Shown: positions 1-9,745, counted from the first letter of the stretch. The stretch is DNA of 64,000 nt from Roseivivax halotolerans (GCF_900115815.1 NZ_FOXV01000009.1:84803-148802); one strand, 5' to 3'. Made by a program: numbers and translations. The notes: generated by a model from the letters alone, not told the origin.

Positions 1-1262
1 GCGAAGGCACCTCGGAATTCGGTCGCGCCTGGGTCGAGCCCGCGCCGGACCGCATCGACCTGCTCAAGGGCTGGTTCATGGACGGTGCGGGCCGCGAGCA
101 AGTCTGGATGAGCCACGGCGACCACGTCGCCGAGCTGGCCCCGGGGTTCGCCGTCTACGGCACCTCGCCCGGCGCGCCATTCGCGATCACCGCCGACCTC
201 GAACGCCGGTTCTACGCGGTGCAGTTCCACCCCGAGGTGCACCACACCCCGAACGGCAAAACGCTCTACGAGAATTTCGTGCGTGACGCAGGCTTCGCGG
301 GCGACTGGACGATGGGTGCCTATCGCGAGGAAGCGGTTCAGAAGATTCGCGACCAGGTCGGCGACCGCAAGGTGATCTGCGCGCTTTCGGGCGGCGTTGA
401 CAGCTCCGTCGCCGCGGCCCTCCTGCACGAGGCCATAGGCGACCAGCTCACCTGTGTCTTTGTCGATCACGGCCTCCTGCGTCTCAACGAGGCCGAGGAA
501 GTCGTCGGCATGTTCCGCGACCACATGAACCTCCAGGTGATCCACGCGCAGGAGCAGGACCTCTTCCTGGGCGAACTCGAGGGCGTCTCCGACCCCGAGC
601 AGAAGCGCAAGATCATCGGGCGTCTCTTCATCGACGTCTTCCAGAAGCACGCCAACGACATCGAGGGTGCCGAGTTCCTGGCCCAGGGCACGCTCTACCC
701 CGATGTGATCGAGAGCGTGAGTTTCTCGGGCGGCCCCTCGGTCACGATCAAATCGCACCACAATGTCGGCGGTTTGCCCGAAAAAATGGGTCTGAAACTG
801 GTCGAGCCGCTGCGCGAGCTCTTCAAGGACGAGGTTCGCGCCCTCGGGCGCGAGCTCGGCTTGCCCGACAGCTTCATCGGCCGCCATCCCTTCCCCGGCC
901 CCGGTCTCGCGATCCGCTGCCCCGGCGAGATCACCACCGACAAGCTCGAGATCCTGCGCAAGGCTGATGCGGTCTATATCGACCAGATCCGCAAGCACGG
1001 GCTCTACGACGAGATCTGGCAAGCCTTCGTCGCGATCCTGCCTGTCCGCACGGTGGGCGTCATGGGCGACGGGCGGACCTACGACTATGCCTGCGCGCTC
1101 CGCGCTGTGACGAGCGTCGACGGCATGACGGCGGATTATTATCCGTTCAGCCACGACTTCCTGGGCGAGACCGCCACGCGCATCATCAACGAGGTCAAGG
1201 GTATCAACCGGGTCACCTACGATGTGACCTCGAAACCGCCCGGAACCATCGAGTGGGAGTGA
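1..1262 (+). CDS. guaA: GMP synthase (glutamine-hydrolysing), 3' part
   Basis: GuaA amidates XMP to GMP in purine synthesis, using ammonia from a glutamine amidotransferase domain. The reading frame is open from base 3, so the 5' end lies outside the window. The visible start is the end of the class I amidotransferase domain, with the catalytic His and Glu in FHPEVHHT. The ATP-pyrophosphatase domain follows with its P-loop SGGVDSS, then the dimerisation domain with [13 protein letters not shown] and the family's usual C-terminus ending IEWE. The next gene begins 7 bases after the stop, so guaA probably heads an operon with the YrbL-like gene and a DMT transporter. Identification is secure; only the N-terminus is missing. 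Confidence 0.97.
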   Translation, partial: EGTSEFGRAWVEPAPDRIDLLKGWFMDGAGREQVWMSHGDHVAELAPGFAVYGTSPGAPFAITADLERRFYAVQFHPEVHHTPNGKTLYENFVRDAGFAGDWTMGAYREEAVQKIRDQVGDRKVICALSGGVDSSVAAALLHEAIGDQLTCVFVDHGLLRLNEAEEVVGMFRDHMNLQVIHAQEQDLFLGELEGVSDPEQKRKIIGRLFIDVFQKHANDIEGAEFLAQGTLYPDVIESVSFSGGPSVTIKSHHNVGGLPEKMGLKLVEPLRELFKDEVRALGRELGLPDSFIGRHPFPGPGLAIRCPGEITTDKLEILRKADAVYIDQIRKHGLYDEIWQAFVAILPVRTVGVMGDGRTYDYACALRAVTSVDGMTADYYPFSHDFLGETATRIINEVKGINRVTYDVTSKPPGTIEWE

Positions 1263-1269
1263 GGCCGCC

Positions 1270-1929
1270 ATGCCGAACTCTCCGCTGCGCCAACTGAAAG
1301 AGACCGATTTCCTGGCCAAGGGATCGGAGCGTCACGTCTTTACGCTCGACGACAGCGGCCGGGTTCTGGTGAAGGTCATGCGGTCGAAATACCTGCGGAA
1401 GATCCGCATGGTCGACGACCGGTCCTTCTTCGGATGGCTCAAGATCCGCCGCGCCTACGCGCTGTTTCGCCGGGAACAGAAAGCGCTGAGTGACGTGATG
1501 CTGCGCGCCGCGATCCGCGAGGATATGCCGCCGGTCCTGTCCTTTCGCGGATATATCCTGACCGAGAAAGGTCTCGGCCAACTTGTCGAGACGATCCGGG
1601 ATGCCGACGGCAAGGTCGCGCCCAGTCTTTCCGAACAGCTTCAGGCTGGTCCGTTGACCCCTTCGCAGATCGACGCTCTCAACGAGTTCGCCTCCAGGAT
1701 TTACGATTGGCACGTGGTTGCCCACGATCTCGGGCCGAAGAACATCGTATGGAATGCCGAGGACGGACGTTACATCCTGGTCGACGGCTTCGGCGACCGC
1801 TCGATCATTCCGCTCAAGACGTGGAACCGGCGGTTGAACAATCGGCGGCTCGACCGGGCGTTTCGGGAAATGGCGGAGACCTCCGGGCTGGACTGGGATC
1901 GTGCCGAACGGAGGTTCCGGCATGGCTGA
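1270..1929 (+). CDS. YrbL-like protein with a kinase-fold core
   Basis: This 219-residue protein resembles the YrbL (PhoP regulatory network) family, which has a reduced protein-kinase fold. What can be seen: a glycine-containing N-terminal strand, a lysine in VLVKV (Lys35) where kinases bind ATP, a catalytic-loop-like HDLGPKN (His152, Asp153, Asn158) and a metal-site-like DGFGD (Asp172). These suggest phosphotransfer or nucleotide binding, but activity is not established for the family. It starts 7 bases after guaA and its end overlaps the next gene by 8 bases, so all three are probably co-transcribed. The cellular role is unknown. Confidence 0.75.
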   Translation: MPNSPLRQLKETDFLAKGSERHVFTLDDSGRVLVKVMRSKYLRKIRMVDDRSFFGWLKIRRAYALFRREQKALSDVMLRAAIREDMPPVLSFRGYILTEKGLGQLVETIRDADGKVAPSLSEQLQAGPLTPSQIDALNEFASRIYDWHVVAHDLGPKNIVWNAEDGRYILVDGFGDRSIIPLKTWNRRLNNRRLDRAFREMAETSGLDWDRAERRFRHG

Positions 1930-2827
1930 GAATGCGCCCGCCGCACCGATGATGAACGACACCCTCCGCGCCACGCTCTGGATGACGGGTGCGATCGCCT
2001 CCTTCATCTCGATGGCGATTGCCGGACGGGAAGTCAGCTTCGAACTCGACACGTTCGAGATCATGCTCTTCCGGTCGCTGATCGGGATCGGCATCGTCTT
2101 GGCGCTGTCGTCGCTGACCGGGCGCCGCCGCGAGATCCGCGCGCAACGGATGGGGCTGCATCTTATCCGCAATATCAGTCACTTCACGGGCCAAAACCTG
2201 TGGTTCTATGCGATCACGGTGATCCCGCTCGCCCAGGTCTTCGCGCTGGAATTCACCTCGCCGATCTGGGTGATGCTGCTCTCGCCGCTCGTACTCGGAG
2301 AGAAGTTGACGAAAACCCGTGGTATCGCGGCTCTGGCGGGTTTCCTCGGTGTCTTGATCGTCACGCGGCCGTCGCCCGAAACCTTCGATTGGGGGCTTGT
2401 GGCCGCGGCGGGCGCGGCGGCCGGGTTCGCAGGCTCCGCTGTTTTCACGCGTCGCCTGACGCGCACCGAGAGTATCGTGTCGATCCTTTTCTGGCTGACG
2501 GTCATGCAGGCAGCCCTTGGCGTTCTCTGCGCCGGTTTCGATGGTGACATCGCCCTGCCCTCTGCGGAAAGCTGGCCTTGGGTGGCGCTGATCGCGATGG
2601 CGGGCCTCGTTGCGCATTATTGCCTGACGACCGCGCTGAGCCTCGCCCCGGCCACCGTCGTCATGCCGATCGACTTCACGCGCCTGCCGCTCATCGCGCT
2701 GGTGGGATGGCTTCTATACTCCGAAGTGCTCGATCCGTTCGTGCTCGCGGGTGCCGCCGTGATCTTCGCGGCGAATTATTACAACATCTGGTCCGAGACC
2801 CGCCGAAAGCCCGCTCCCGCCCTGTGA
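1922..2827 (+). CDS. EamA/DMT-family transporter (first copy)
   Basis: A 301-residue inner-membrane protein of the drug/metabolite transporter superfamily with about ten hydrophobic segments arranged as two EamA repeats. The start at 1922 is preferred over the in-frame ATG at 1901 because GGAGG at 1910-1914 sits 7 bases before it. The gene overlaps the end of the YrbL-like gene by 8 bases, which suggests translational coupling. The family exports small metabolites or amino acids, or imports S-adenosylmethionine or purines; the substrate cannot be read from the sequence. It is diverged from the second EamA gene at 4320, so a recent tandem duplication is unlikely. Confidence 0.85.
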   Translation: MAENAPAAPMMNDTLRATLWMTGAIASFISMAIAGREVSFELDTFEIMLFRSLIGIGIVLALSSLTGRRREIRAQRMGLHLIRNISHFTGQNLWFYAITVIPLAQVFALEFTSPIWVMLLSPLVLGEKLTKTRGIAALAGFLGVLIVTRPSPETFDWGLVAAAGAAAGFAGSAVFTRRLTRTESIVSILFWLTVMQAALGVLCAGFDGDIALPSAESWPWVALIAMAGLVAHYCLTTALSLAPATVVMPIDFTRLPLIALVGWLLYSEVLDPFVLAGAAVIFAANYYNIWSETRRKPAPAL

Positions 2828-2852
2828 CAGAATAGTGACGTTACGGCGCTCT

Positions 2853-2867
2853 GCGTCAGCCTGACGC
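2853..2867. promoter_or_regulatory. Perfect dyad before the FadL-type porin
   Basis: GCGTCAG-C-CTGACGC is a 15-base perfect palindrome in the 117-base gap between the DMT transporter and the porin. It has no downstream T-run on either strand, so an operator for the porin promoter is more likely than a terminator. The binding protein is unknown. Confidence 0.35.
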
Positions 2868-2944
2868 GGGGTCAGATTTGCCGCGATTCCCTCCCGGGTT
2901 GTAGCGTGAGCAAAGGAGGAGTCTCCGAAGGGATGAGGAACACC

Positions 2945-4213
2945 ATGAAATATGCACTTTTGAGCGCGTCCGCGCTGGCCATTTCGGCAGCGTCGGCACA
3001 TGCCGCGGGGCTCGACCGCTCGGGTCAGTCGATCGCATCGATTTTCGCAACGGACAACACGGCCAGCCTGAGCTTCGGCTACGTGATGCCGAGCCTGACG
3101 GGTGAAGATATCGGTGGCCCCGGCGATTATGATGACAGCGTCGGCGAGAACTATTCAGTTATCGGTTTGAGCTACACCAATGCGGTGAACTCGGCCTTCA
3201 ACTACTCGGTCATTCTCGATCAGCCTTACGGGGTCGATATCGATTACGGCGCTGATCCGACTGCGTCGAACCTCGGCGGGACAGCCGCCGACCTCGACAG
3301 CAACGCGGTCACGTTTGTCGGTCGGTATCGCTTTAACGAGAACTTCAGTGTGTTCGCGGGTATCAAGGCGCAGCGCGTGAAGGCTGATGTAACTCTCAAC
3401 GGCCAAGCGTATACGCGAGGTTTTGTACCTTCCGCAATTTCAGCTCAAACGTTTCAACAACCGAGCCTAGAGAATCCAGCCCCTGTAGCGTTCGGTTCAG
3501 ATCAAACTCCCGAGCAGATTCAGGCCGCGCTGGCCAATCCGAATACTCTTCAAAGCCAAATCGCAGCAGCAACGCAGGATGGTATTGCCACCGGCGGCGG
3601 CTACAACTTCGATATGGATCAAAACACCCAGCCCGGCTATCTCGTCGGTGCGGCCTACGAGATCCCGGATATCGCCTTGCGTATCTCAGGTACCTATCAG
3701 TTCGAGATTGAGCACACGGCTGACTACGACGAAAGCGTTGGCGGTACGGAGGTGAACTCAGGAGAGATCGACTACATCACCCCCGCGTCTTTCAACCTCG
3801 AATTCCAAACCGGTATCGCACCGGGCACGCTTCTGCTGGCCAGCTACCGTTGGACACAGTTTTCTGAAGTCGACATCGTGCCGGAACAACTCGGCCGCGA
3901 TCTCGTGAACCTCGAAGACGGCCACCGCTACACGCTCGGCCTTGGCCGCGCTTTCTCCGAAGAGCTCTCGGGCTCGGCGACGATCATCTATGAGCCGAAG
4001 GGCGATGATCTCGTCTCGCCGCTCGGGCCGACGAACGGTCTTTGGGGGCTCTCCGTCGGTGGACGCTACACCAACGGCAACATGAACATCTCCGGCGGCC
4101 TGAACTACTCCTGGGTTGGCGATGCGGACGCGGAAGTGGGCGGCAACGCTGTCGCGAGCTTCGAAGACAACCATGCCGTCGGCATCGGCCTGCGCGCAGA
4201 AGTGACCTTCTAA
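2945..4213 (+). CDS. FadL/OmpP1-family outer-membrane transport protein
   Basis: A 422-residue outer-membrane beta-barrel of the FadL family, which carries hydrophobic compounds such as long-chain fatty acids or aromatics across the outer membrane. An ATG at 2945 gives a clean signal peptide (MKYALLSASALAISAASAHA, then AGLDRSG) and follows GAGGA at 2935-2939. An in-frame ATG at 2933 is the alternative. The mature protein shows amphipathic beta-strand patterning and ends in Phe, as expected for insertion by BamA. A stretch around residues 148-215 uses codons unlike the rest of the gene (many CAA, GTA, ACT, AAT) and is probably a variable surface loop. A strong terminator follows, so the gene appears to end its transcript. 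Confidence 0.85.
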   Translation: MKYALLSASALAISAASAHAAGLDRSGQSIASIFATDNTASLSFGYVMPSLTGEDIGGPGDYDDSVGENYSVIGLSYTNAVNSAFNYSVILDQPYGVDIDYGADPTASNLGGTAADLDSNAVTFVGRYRFNENFSVFAGIKAQRVKADVTLNGQAYTRGFVPSAISAQTFQQPSLENPAPVAFGSDQTPEQIQAALANPNTLQSQIAAATQDGIATGGGYNFDMDQNTQPGYLVGAAYEIPDIALRISGTYQFEIEHTADYDESVGGTEVNSGEIDYITPASFNLEFQTGIAPGTLLLASYRWTQFSEVDIVPEQLGRDLVNLEDGHRYTLGLGRAFSEELSGSATIIYEPKGDDLVSPLGPTNGLWGLSVGGRYTNGNMNISGGLNYSWVGDADAEVGGNAVASFEDNHAVGIGLRAEVTF

Positions 4214-4236
4214 GCGCGGCTCGCTTGAGAGACTTG

Positions 4237-4270
4237 ACGCCCGGCCCGAAACGGCCGGGCGTTTTTCTTT
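4237..4270 (+). terminator. Rho-independent terminator after the porin gene
   Basis: A 10-bp perfect stem (ACGCCCGGCC at 4237-4246 with GGCCGGGCGT at 4253-4262) and a 6-base loop CGAAAC, followed by TTTTTCTTT. It lies 23 bases after the porin stop codon. Confidence 0.9.
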
Positions 4271-4319
4271 GCGCAGGTTTCGGATCGCGGCAGCCTCGCA
4301 CCGCGACTAGACATGCCTC

Positions 4320-5243
4320 ATGACACCGCAGACCGACATATCCCCGCGCGCCTGGGCCGAGCTTTTTCTTCTCGCGCTGATCTGGGGCGGCTCGTTCCTT
4401 GCGATCCGCACCGCGCTCGACGAAATCGGGCCGCTGACCTCGGTCTTCTTCCGTGTGAGCCTTGCCGCGCTTGCGCTCTGGGTCTGGATCTGGGCGCGCG
4501 GGCTGGCGCTGCCGCGCGGCGCAGCGCTCTGGCGGGCGGGGCTGGTCATGGGGCTGCTCAACAACGTGCTGCCTTTCTCGCTCATGGCGTGGGGGCAGCT
4601 CCATATCCCCACCGGGCTGACCTCGATCCTGAATGCCACCACCGCCGTCTGGGGGGCGCTGATCGCGGCGCTGGTCTTTGCCGACGAACGCCTGACACCG
4701 CGCAAGATCGCTGGCGTTAGCCTCGGCTTTGCCGGCGTGATCCTGGCCATCGGCCCCGATGTGCTTGACGGAATCTCCGTCGCCGATCTTGGCCAGATCG
4801 CGGTGGTGGCGGGCACGCTGTCCTACGCGCTTGCCAGTGTCTGGGGGCGTCGGCACCTGAGCGGCGTGTCGCCCGAGGTGGCCGCGGCGCTGATGCTCAC
4901 GGGGGCGAGCGCGGTGATGGCCCCGCTGATGATGGCGACCGAAGGCGTGCCGCAGCTCGCGATGGCCCCGAGAACCATCGTGTCGGTGCTGTATTACGCG
5001 CTCGTCGCGACGGCCTTTGCGTACTTGCTCTATTACCGCATCCTGAAAATGGCCGGTGCCTCCAACCTGATGCTCGTCACGCTGCTGATCCCGCCGGTCG
5101 CCATCACGCTCGGCGCCTGGGTGCGCGACGAACGTCTGGAGCCGACCGCCTTCTTTGGCTTCGCGCTTCTTGCCCTGGGGCTCCTGGTGCTCGACGGTCG
5201 CGCCGCACGATGGCTTCGAGCGCGCCATGCGGGAAAGATTTGA
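4320..5243 (+). CDS. EamA/DMT-family transporter (second copy)
   Basis: A 307-residue inner-membrane protein with two EamA repeats and about ten hydrophobic segments (for example WAELFLLALIWGGSF near the N-terminus and FFGFALLALGLLVL near the C-terminus). It belongs to the drug/metabolite transporter superfamily and its substrate is unknown. The C-terminus is Arg-rich (WLRARHAGKI), in keeping with a cytoplasmic tail. It starts 50 bases after the porin terminator, so it must have its own promoter. No convincing Shine-Dalgarno precedes the ATG, so the start is less certain than the family. Confidence 0.85.
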   Translation: MTPQTDISPRAWAELFLLALIWGGSFLAIRTALDEIGPLTSVFFRVSLAALALWVWIWARGLALPRGAALWRAGLVMGLLNNVLPFSLMAWGQLHIPTGLTSILNATTAVWGALIAALVFADERLTPRKIAGVSLGFAGVILAIGPDVLDGISVADLGQIAVVAGTLSYALASVWGRRHLSGVSPEVAAALMLTGASAVMAPLMMATEGVPQLAMAPRTIVSVLYYALVATAFAYLLYYRILKMAGASNLMLVTLLIPPVAITLGAWVRDERLEPTAFFGFALLALGLLVLDGRAARWLRARHAGKI

Positions 5244-5304
5244 CGCCTCACGCGCCGCTCTTTACCCATCGCCGAACGATGAGCACGACACGAGGCACCG
5301 CGAA

Positions 5305-6183
5305 ATGGCGCTACTCTACGAGACTGCGGATGATTGGCGCGGAGCGGCGGAAAAGCACGTCCTCCTTTTCGCGATGTCCGGGCTCGGCAAGACGCATGTC
5401 GCCAATATCCTGCGCGGCGAAGGCGACTGGTTTCATTACTCGATCGATTATCGCATCGGCACCCGCTACATGGGCGAATACATCGCCGACAATGCCAAGC
5501 GCGAGGCGATGAAGAACCCGTTCCTGAAAGAGCTTCTGCTCTCGGATTCGATCTATATCGGCTCCAACATCACCTTCGACAATCTCGCGCCCGTCTCCAC
5601 CTATCTCGGCAAGCCCGGCGATCCGGCGCTCGGCGGCATGGATATCGATACCTACCGCCTCCGGCAGGAGCAGTTCCGCCGCGCAGAGATGCAAGCGCTG
5701 CTCGATACCGGCTATTTCATCGATCGGGCGCGGGATCTGTATGGGTATCCGCATTTCGTCTGCGATACCGGCGGATCTATCTGTGAATGGGTCGATCCGG
5801 CCGATCCCAGGGACCCGATCCTGTCGGAACTCTCCAAGCGCTGCCTGATCGTCTGGATCGAAGGCTCGGATGCTCATACCGAAGAGCTCATCCGCCGCTT
5901 CGACCGCGCGCCGAAACCCATGGCCTACCAGCCGGAATTCCTTGAACGCGCCTGGTCGGACTACCTGATGCAGATGCAGGTCGCGCCCGACAAGGTCGAT
6001 CCGGACGCCTTCATCCGCTGGACTTACGCGCAGGCCCTGGCTCATCGGCAGCCGCTCTATGCCGAGATGGCACGAAACTGGGGCGTGACGGTCCGGGCGG
6101 AAGACATGGCCGAGGTGCGCTCGGAGGCGGGGTTTGTCGACGTCATCGCCCGCGCTCTTGAGGATCGGGCGAAAGGCGCTTAA
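5305..6183 (+). CDS. Conserved P-loop ATPase/GTPase of unknown function
   Basis: A 292-residue soluble protein with a Walker A motif MSGLGKTH at residues 24-31. The start at 5305 has GAGG at 5292-5295. An in-frame ATG at 5227 would add 26 residues and overlap the DMT gene. After the P-loop come [19 protein letters not shown], a DTG-containing strand ([15 protein letters not shown]) and [19 protein letters not shown]. The layout (P-loop, one substrate-like domain, LIVWI strand) resembles small nucleotide-dependent kinases, but I cannot name the reaction. It sits 31 bases before metA, and related proteins appear familiar from Rhodobacteraceae. Function is not assigned. Confidence 0.7.
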   Translation: MALLYETADDWRGAAEKHVLLFAMSGLGKTHVANILRGEGDWFHYSIDYRIGTRYMGEYIADNAKREAMKNPFLKELLLSDSIYIGSNITFDNLAPVSTYLGKPGDPALGGMDIDTYRLRQEQFRRAEMQALLDTGYFIDRARDLYGYPHFVCDTGGSICEWVDPADPRDPILSELSKRCLIVWIEGSDAHTEELIRRFDRAPKPMAYQPEFLERAWSDYLMQMQVAPDKVDPDAFIRWTYAQALAHRQPLYAEMARNWGVTVRAEDMAEVRSEAGFVDVIARALEDRAKGA

Positions 6184-6214
6184 CTCCGGTCTCTCCACAG
6201 ACCCCGAGGTTCCC

Positions 6215-7156
6215 ATGCCCATCAAGCTGCCCCGCACCCTGCCCGCCTATGACGTTCTCGGCCGCGAGGGCGTCATGGTCATGGGCGAGGATGCAGCGGA
6301 CCAGCAGGATATCCGGCCTTTGCGGATCGGGCTTCTGAACCTCATGCCCAAGAAGATCCAGACGGAGACGCAATTCGCCCGCCTGATCGGTGCGACGCCG
6401 CTTCAGATCGAGCTGTCACTCATCCGCATGACGAGCCACGAGACGCGCAACACCGCCGCCGATCACATGGAAAGCTTCTACCGGCCCTTCGAAGAGGTCG
6501 CCGCAACGGACGAGAAATTCGACGGGCTCATCATCACCGGTGCACCGATCGAGCATCTCGATTACGGCGACGTCACCTATTGGGACGAGCTCACCCGCGT
6601 CTTCGACTGGACGCAGACCAACGTGCACGCGACGATGGGTGTCTGCTGGGGCGGGATGGCGATGATCAATCATTTCCACGGCGTGCCGAAGCACATGCTC
6701 GAGGCCAAGGCCTTCGGCTGTATCCGCCATTCCAACAAGGCCCCGGCTTCGCCCTATCTGCGCGGTTTCTCGGACGATATGGTGATGCCTGTCTCACGCT
6801 GGACCGAAATCCGCCGCGAGGATATCGCGGCCGCCGGTCTCGATATTCTGATCGACAGTGAGGAGACCGGCCCCTGCCTGGTGGAAGACCCGGAGCATCA
6901 CGCACTCTATATATTCAATCATCTCGAATACGATTCCGGCACCCTCAAGGAGGAGTACGACCGCGACGTGAGCCAGGGCAAACCGATCAATGTCCCGGCG
7001 AATTACTATCCTGGCGACGATCCGACCCGGACGCCGCAGAACCGTTGGCGCAGTCACGCGCATCTTCTTTATGGAAACTGGATTTCCGAGATTTACCTGA
7101 CCACTCCATACGACATGTCCGAGATCGGCCGCTCCGTCACCGACCTGAGAAAGTAG
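6215..7156 (+). CDS. metA: Homoserine O-acetyltransferase (MetA family)
   Basis: A 313-residue cytoplasmic enzyme that acylates homoserine in the first committed step of methionine synthesis. The nucleophile Cys144 is in [10 protein letters not shown], and the His-x-Glu pair is in [11 protein letters not shown]. The residue that sets acyl-CoA choice is Glu113 in TGAPIE. Known family members with Glu here use acetyl-CoA, while E. coli MetA has Gly and uses succinyl-CoA, so acetylation is predicted. The ATG at 6215 has CGAGG just upstream and gives the usual family length (E. coli 309). The lipoprotein hydrolase gene starts 10 bases after the stop. Confidence 0.95.
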   Translation: MPIKLPRTLPAYDVLGREGVMVMGEDAADQQDIRPLRIGLLNLMPKKIQTETQFARLIGATPLQIELSLIRMTSHETRNTAADHMESFYRPFEEVAATDEKFDGLIITGAPIEHLDYGDVTYWDELTRVFDWTQTNVHATMGVCWGGMAMINHFHGVPKHMLEAKAFGCIRHSNKAPASPYLRGFSDDMVMPVSRWTEIRREDIAAAGLDILIDSEETGPCLVEDPEHHALYIFNHLEYDSGTLKEEYDRDVSQGKPINVPANYYPGDDPTRTPQNRWRSHAHLLYGNWISEIYLTTPYDMSEIGRSVTDLRK

Positions 7157-7166
7157 GCGTAACCCA

Positions 7167-8147
7167 TTGTCTTTGTTTTCCAAGTTCCTCACCGGGGCCG
7201 CGCTGATGACGCTCGCGGCCTGCGCCGCGGTCGGCACAACGGCATCCTCGCGCAACGACGAGACAACCGAGACATGGCCGCCCATCGGAGAGTTCGTCAC
7301 GCTTGAGAATGGTCGCCGCGTTCACGCCTTCCAGACAGGTTCCGGCCCGGATCTCGTGCTGATCCACGGCGCGAGCGGCAATGTGCGGGACTTTACCTTC
7401 TCATTCGCCGACCGCGTGAAGGATCGCTACCGCGTCACCGTCTTCGACCGCCCCGGTCTCGGCTATACGGACCGCGCCAATGCGCGCGTCGAGGGTGCGT
7501 TCAACAGCGATGCAGAGACGCCCTACGAACAGGCGCTGATGCTCAAGCAAGCGGCCGAGAAACTGGGCGTTGAGCGGCCCATCGTGCTCGGTCATTCCTA
7601 TGGCGGCGCGGTGGCGATGGCCTGGGGTCTCGAATACGAGCCCGCCGCGCTGGTGGTCGTCTCCGGCGCGACGATCCCCTGGTCGGGCGGGCTTGGCGCG
7701 CAATACAGGCTTCTCGGATCGTCGCTCGGCGGCGCGATCATCGCGCCAATCGCCACCGCCTTCGCCACGCGGAGCCGCATCGACACTGTCACCGAGGCGA
7801 TTTTCGAGCCGCAGCCCGTGCCCGAGGGGTATCTCGACTATGTGGGGCCAGGCCTTACGCTGAAACAGACCGCGATCCGCGCCAATGCGCGTCAGGTCAA
7901 TAACCTGCACGAACAGGTCAGCGAGATGGCCCCCCGCTACGAGACGGTCACCGTGCCGGTTGAGATCGTGCATGGTGCTGTTGATGAGGTGGTGCCGCCC
8001 CAGGTTCATGCGGAGCCGCTGAACAACCTTCTTCCAAACAGTAATCTCACGCTTCTCGAGGGGATCGGACACATGCCGCATCACTGGGCCCCCGAAGCGG
8101 TGGAAGCGGCCATCAACCGCGCAGCGGCGCGCGCAGGTCTGCGCTAG
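7167..8147 (+). CDS. Lipoprotein alpha/beta hydrolase
   Basis: A 326-residue alpha/beta-hydrolase with a lipoprotein signal peptide ending in LAAC (Cys19), so it is probably anchored in an envelope membrane and faces the periplasm. The catalytic triad is visible: Ser144 in GHSYGG, Asp273 in HGAVDEVVP and His302 in GIGHMPH. The oxyanion-side motif HGASGNVRDF is also present. It starts at TTG 7167. The first internal ATG (7206) would destroy the signal peptide. It lies 10 bases after metA and may be co-transcribed with it. Substrate is unknown; no lid sequence marks it as a lipase. Confidence 0.85.
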   Translation: MSLFSKFLTGAALMTLAACAAVGTTASSRNDETTETWPPIGEFVTLENGRRVHAFQTGSGPDLVLIHGASGNVRDFTFSFADRVKDRYRVTVFDRPGLGYTDRANARVEGAFNSDAETPYEQALMLKQAAEKLGVERPIVLGHSYGGAVAMAWGLEYEPAALVVVSGATIPWSGGLGAQYRLLGSSLGGAIIAPIATAFATRSRIDTVTEAIFEPQPVPEGYLDYVGPGLTLKQTAIRANARQVNNLHEQVSEMAPRYETVTVPVEIVHGAVDEVVPPQVHAEPLNNLLPNSNLTLLEGIGHMPHHWAPEAVEAAINRAAARAGLR

Positions 8148-8212
8148 ACGTTTGCGTTAAGCCTTTTCACATTCCATAGTCGCCAGACCCGAGCGACTTG
8201 CGGAGGCCACAC

Positions 8213-9082
8213 ATGTCCACACCCTTCGACGGTGCGATCAGCGCGTTTCACGAACAGGAAGCGCCCGATGATCTGCGCCGCGTCCTCGATGGAGCCAAGA
8301 AGGACGACATGCTCGATCCCTCTTATCCCTATGACGAGCGGATGGATAAGGACGCGTACGCGGAGGCGCTCGAGGCACTGCAGATCGAGCTTGTGAAAAT
8401 GCAGGCCTGGGTCAAGGCAACCGGCCAGCGCATCGCCATCGTCTTCGAAGGACGCGATGCCGCTGGAAAAGGCGGCACGATCAAGCGCTTCCGCGAGAAC
8501 CTTAATCCGCGTGGCGCGCGTATCGTGGCGCTGTCCAAGCCATCCGATACCGAGGCGAGCCAGTGGTACTTCCAGCGCTACGTCCAACACCTGCCCGCCG
8601 CCGGAGAGATCGTGTTCTTCGACCGCTCCTGGTATAACCGCGGCGTCGTGGAGCATGTCTTCGGGTTCTGCACGCCCGAGGAGCGCGAGCTTTTCTTCCG
8701 GCAAGTCCCCGATTTCGAACGGATGCTCGTCAATGACGGGATTCGTCTTACCAAGCTTTGGCTCAATGTCGGACGCGGCGAACAGCTCCGCCGCTTTCTC
8801 GAACGTGAAAGCGATCCGCTAAAGCATTGGAAACTCTCCTGGATCGACGTCGAAGGGCTTAAAAAATGGGACGCCTACAGCGACGCGATCCGCGAAACGC
8901 TGGAGCGGACGGACACGCCTCACGCGCCTTGGACTGTGATCCGCACCGACGACAAGCGCCGTGCGCGGATTAACGCGATCCGGCACGTTCTGTCGGGCCT
9001 CGACTACGATCAGAAGGACGAAAAGGCCCTTGGCGTCGTCGATGCCAAGATCTGCGGTGGGCGTGACATCTGGAATGACTAA
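8213..9082 (+). CDS. ppk2: Polyphosphate kinase 2
   Basis: A 289-residue single-domain PPK2, a cytoplasmic enzyme that moves phosphate between polyphosphate and nucleoside diphosphates. The Walker A loop is GRDAAGKGG (residues 80-88), the Walker B region [10 protein letters not shown] (135-144), and a lid with [10 protein letters not shown] is visible. Length and the single core domain fit class I PPK2, which usually makes GTP or ATP from polyphosphate. The ATG at 8213 has CGGAGG 6 bases upstream and is chosen over a TTG at 8198. The TetR gene begins inside the last codons of ppk2. Confidence 0.93.
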   Translation: MSTPFDGAISAFHEQEAPDDLRRVLDGAKKDDMLDPSYPYDERMDKDAYAEALEALQIELVKMQAWVKATGQRIAIVFEGRDAAGKGGTIKRFRENLNPRGARIVALSKPSDTEASQWYFQRYVQHLPAAGEIVFFDRSWYNRGVVEHVFGFCTPEERELFFRQVPDFERMLVNDGIRLTKLWLNVGRGEQLRRFLERESDPLKHWKLSWIDVEGLKKWDAYSDAIRETLERTDTPHAPWTVIRTDDKRRARINAIRHVLSGLDYDQKDEKALGVVDAKICGGRDIWND

Positions 9083-9692
9083 GCGCGGCTATCATCATGG
9101 CAATCTCAAACAGGCGCTTGTCGAAGCGGCACTTGGGCTCATCGAGGAGCGCGGACCGACCGGCTTCACCCTCAGCGAGGCGGCAAAGCGCGCGGGTGTC
9201 ACGCCAGCCGCGGTGTACCGCCATTTCGATGGGCGCGAGGCGCTGATCGCGGAAGCGGCCCGCCAAGGCTACGAGATCTTCGTGGACGTGATGGAATACG
9301 CCTACAATTCCCGCCAACCCTCGGCGCTGGCCGCTTTCGAAGCCACCGGCGAGGCGTATCTCGCTTTCGCGCGGCGCTATCCGGGCCACTACATCGCGAT
9401 GTTCGAATCCGGCGTCTCCGTGAACCAGTCTCCCGCGCTCGCGCAGGTTGCCAATCGCGCTTGGGGCGTGCTCGAACGCGCCGCTGCGGATCTTTCGCAG
9501 CACATTCCTGCAGACAGGCGTCCTCCGGCCCAGATGTTCTCGGCGCATATCTGGGCGATGTGCCACGGGGTGGTGGAGTTGTTCGCGCGGAACTCTCCGG
9601 GCAACAAGTCACCGTTTCCCGCGGACCAGCTTCTCGAGACCGGAATCGGGGTTTATCTGCGCGGCCTCGGGCTCATTCCGCCCGACAATTGA
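9075..9692 (+). CDS. TetR-family transcriptional regulator
   Basis: A 205-residue regulator. The N-terminal HTH is clear: [18 protein letters not shown], then [32 protein letters not shown] (about residues 29-60). The C-terminal part (residues 75-200) looks like the WHG ligand-binding domain with [13 protein letters not shown]. Its ATG overlaps the ppk2 stop (ATGACTAA), so the two are translationally coupled and the regulator may respond to phosphate or storage-polymer status. That link is inferred from position only. A long perfect dyad lies just after the stop. Confidence 0.88.
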   Translation: MTKRGYHHGNLKQALVEAALGLIEERGPTGFTLSEAAKRAGVTPAAVYRHFDGREALIAEAARQGYEIFVDVMEYAYNSRQPSALAAFEATGEAYLAFARRYPGHYIAMFESGVSVNQSPALAQVANRAWGVLERAAADLSQHIPADRRPPAQMFSAHIWAMCHGVVELFARNSPGNKSPFPADQLLETGIGVYLRGLGLIPPDN

Positions 9693-9713
9693 TGCGAAAC
9701 ATAAGCCGTATAC

Positions 9714-9745
9714 GCCAAGATATTATTATCCAATAATATCTTGGC
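9714..9745. terminator. 32-base perfect hairpin between convergent tetR and der
   Basis: Two 14-base arms (GCCAAGATATTATT at 9714-9727 and its complement at 9732-9745) flank a 4-base loop ATCC. It touches the der stop codon and lies 21 bases after the TetR stop. The long AT-rich stem between convergent genes suggests a bidirectional terminator, although no separate T-run follows. A protein-binding dyad is the alternative. Confidence 0.6.
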
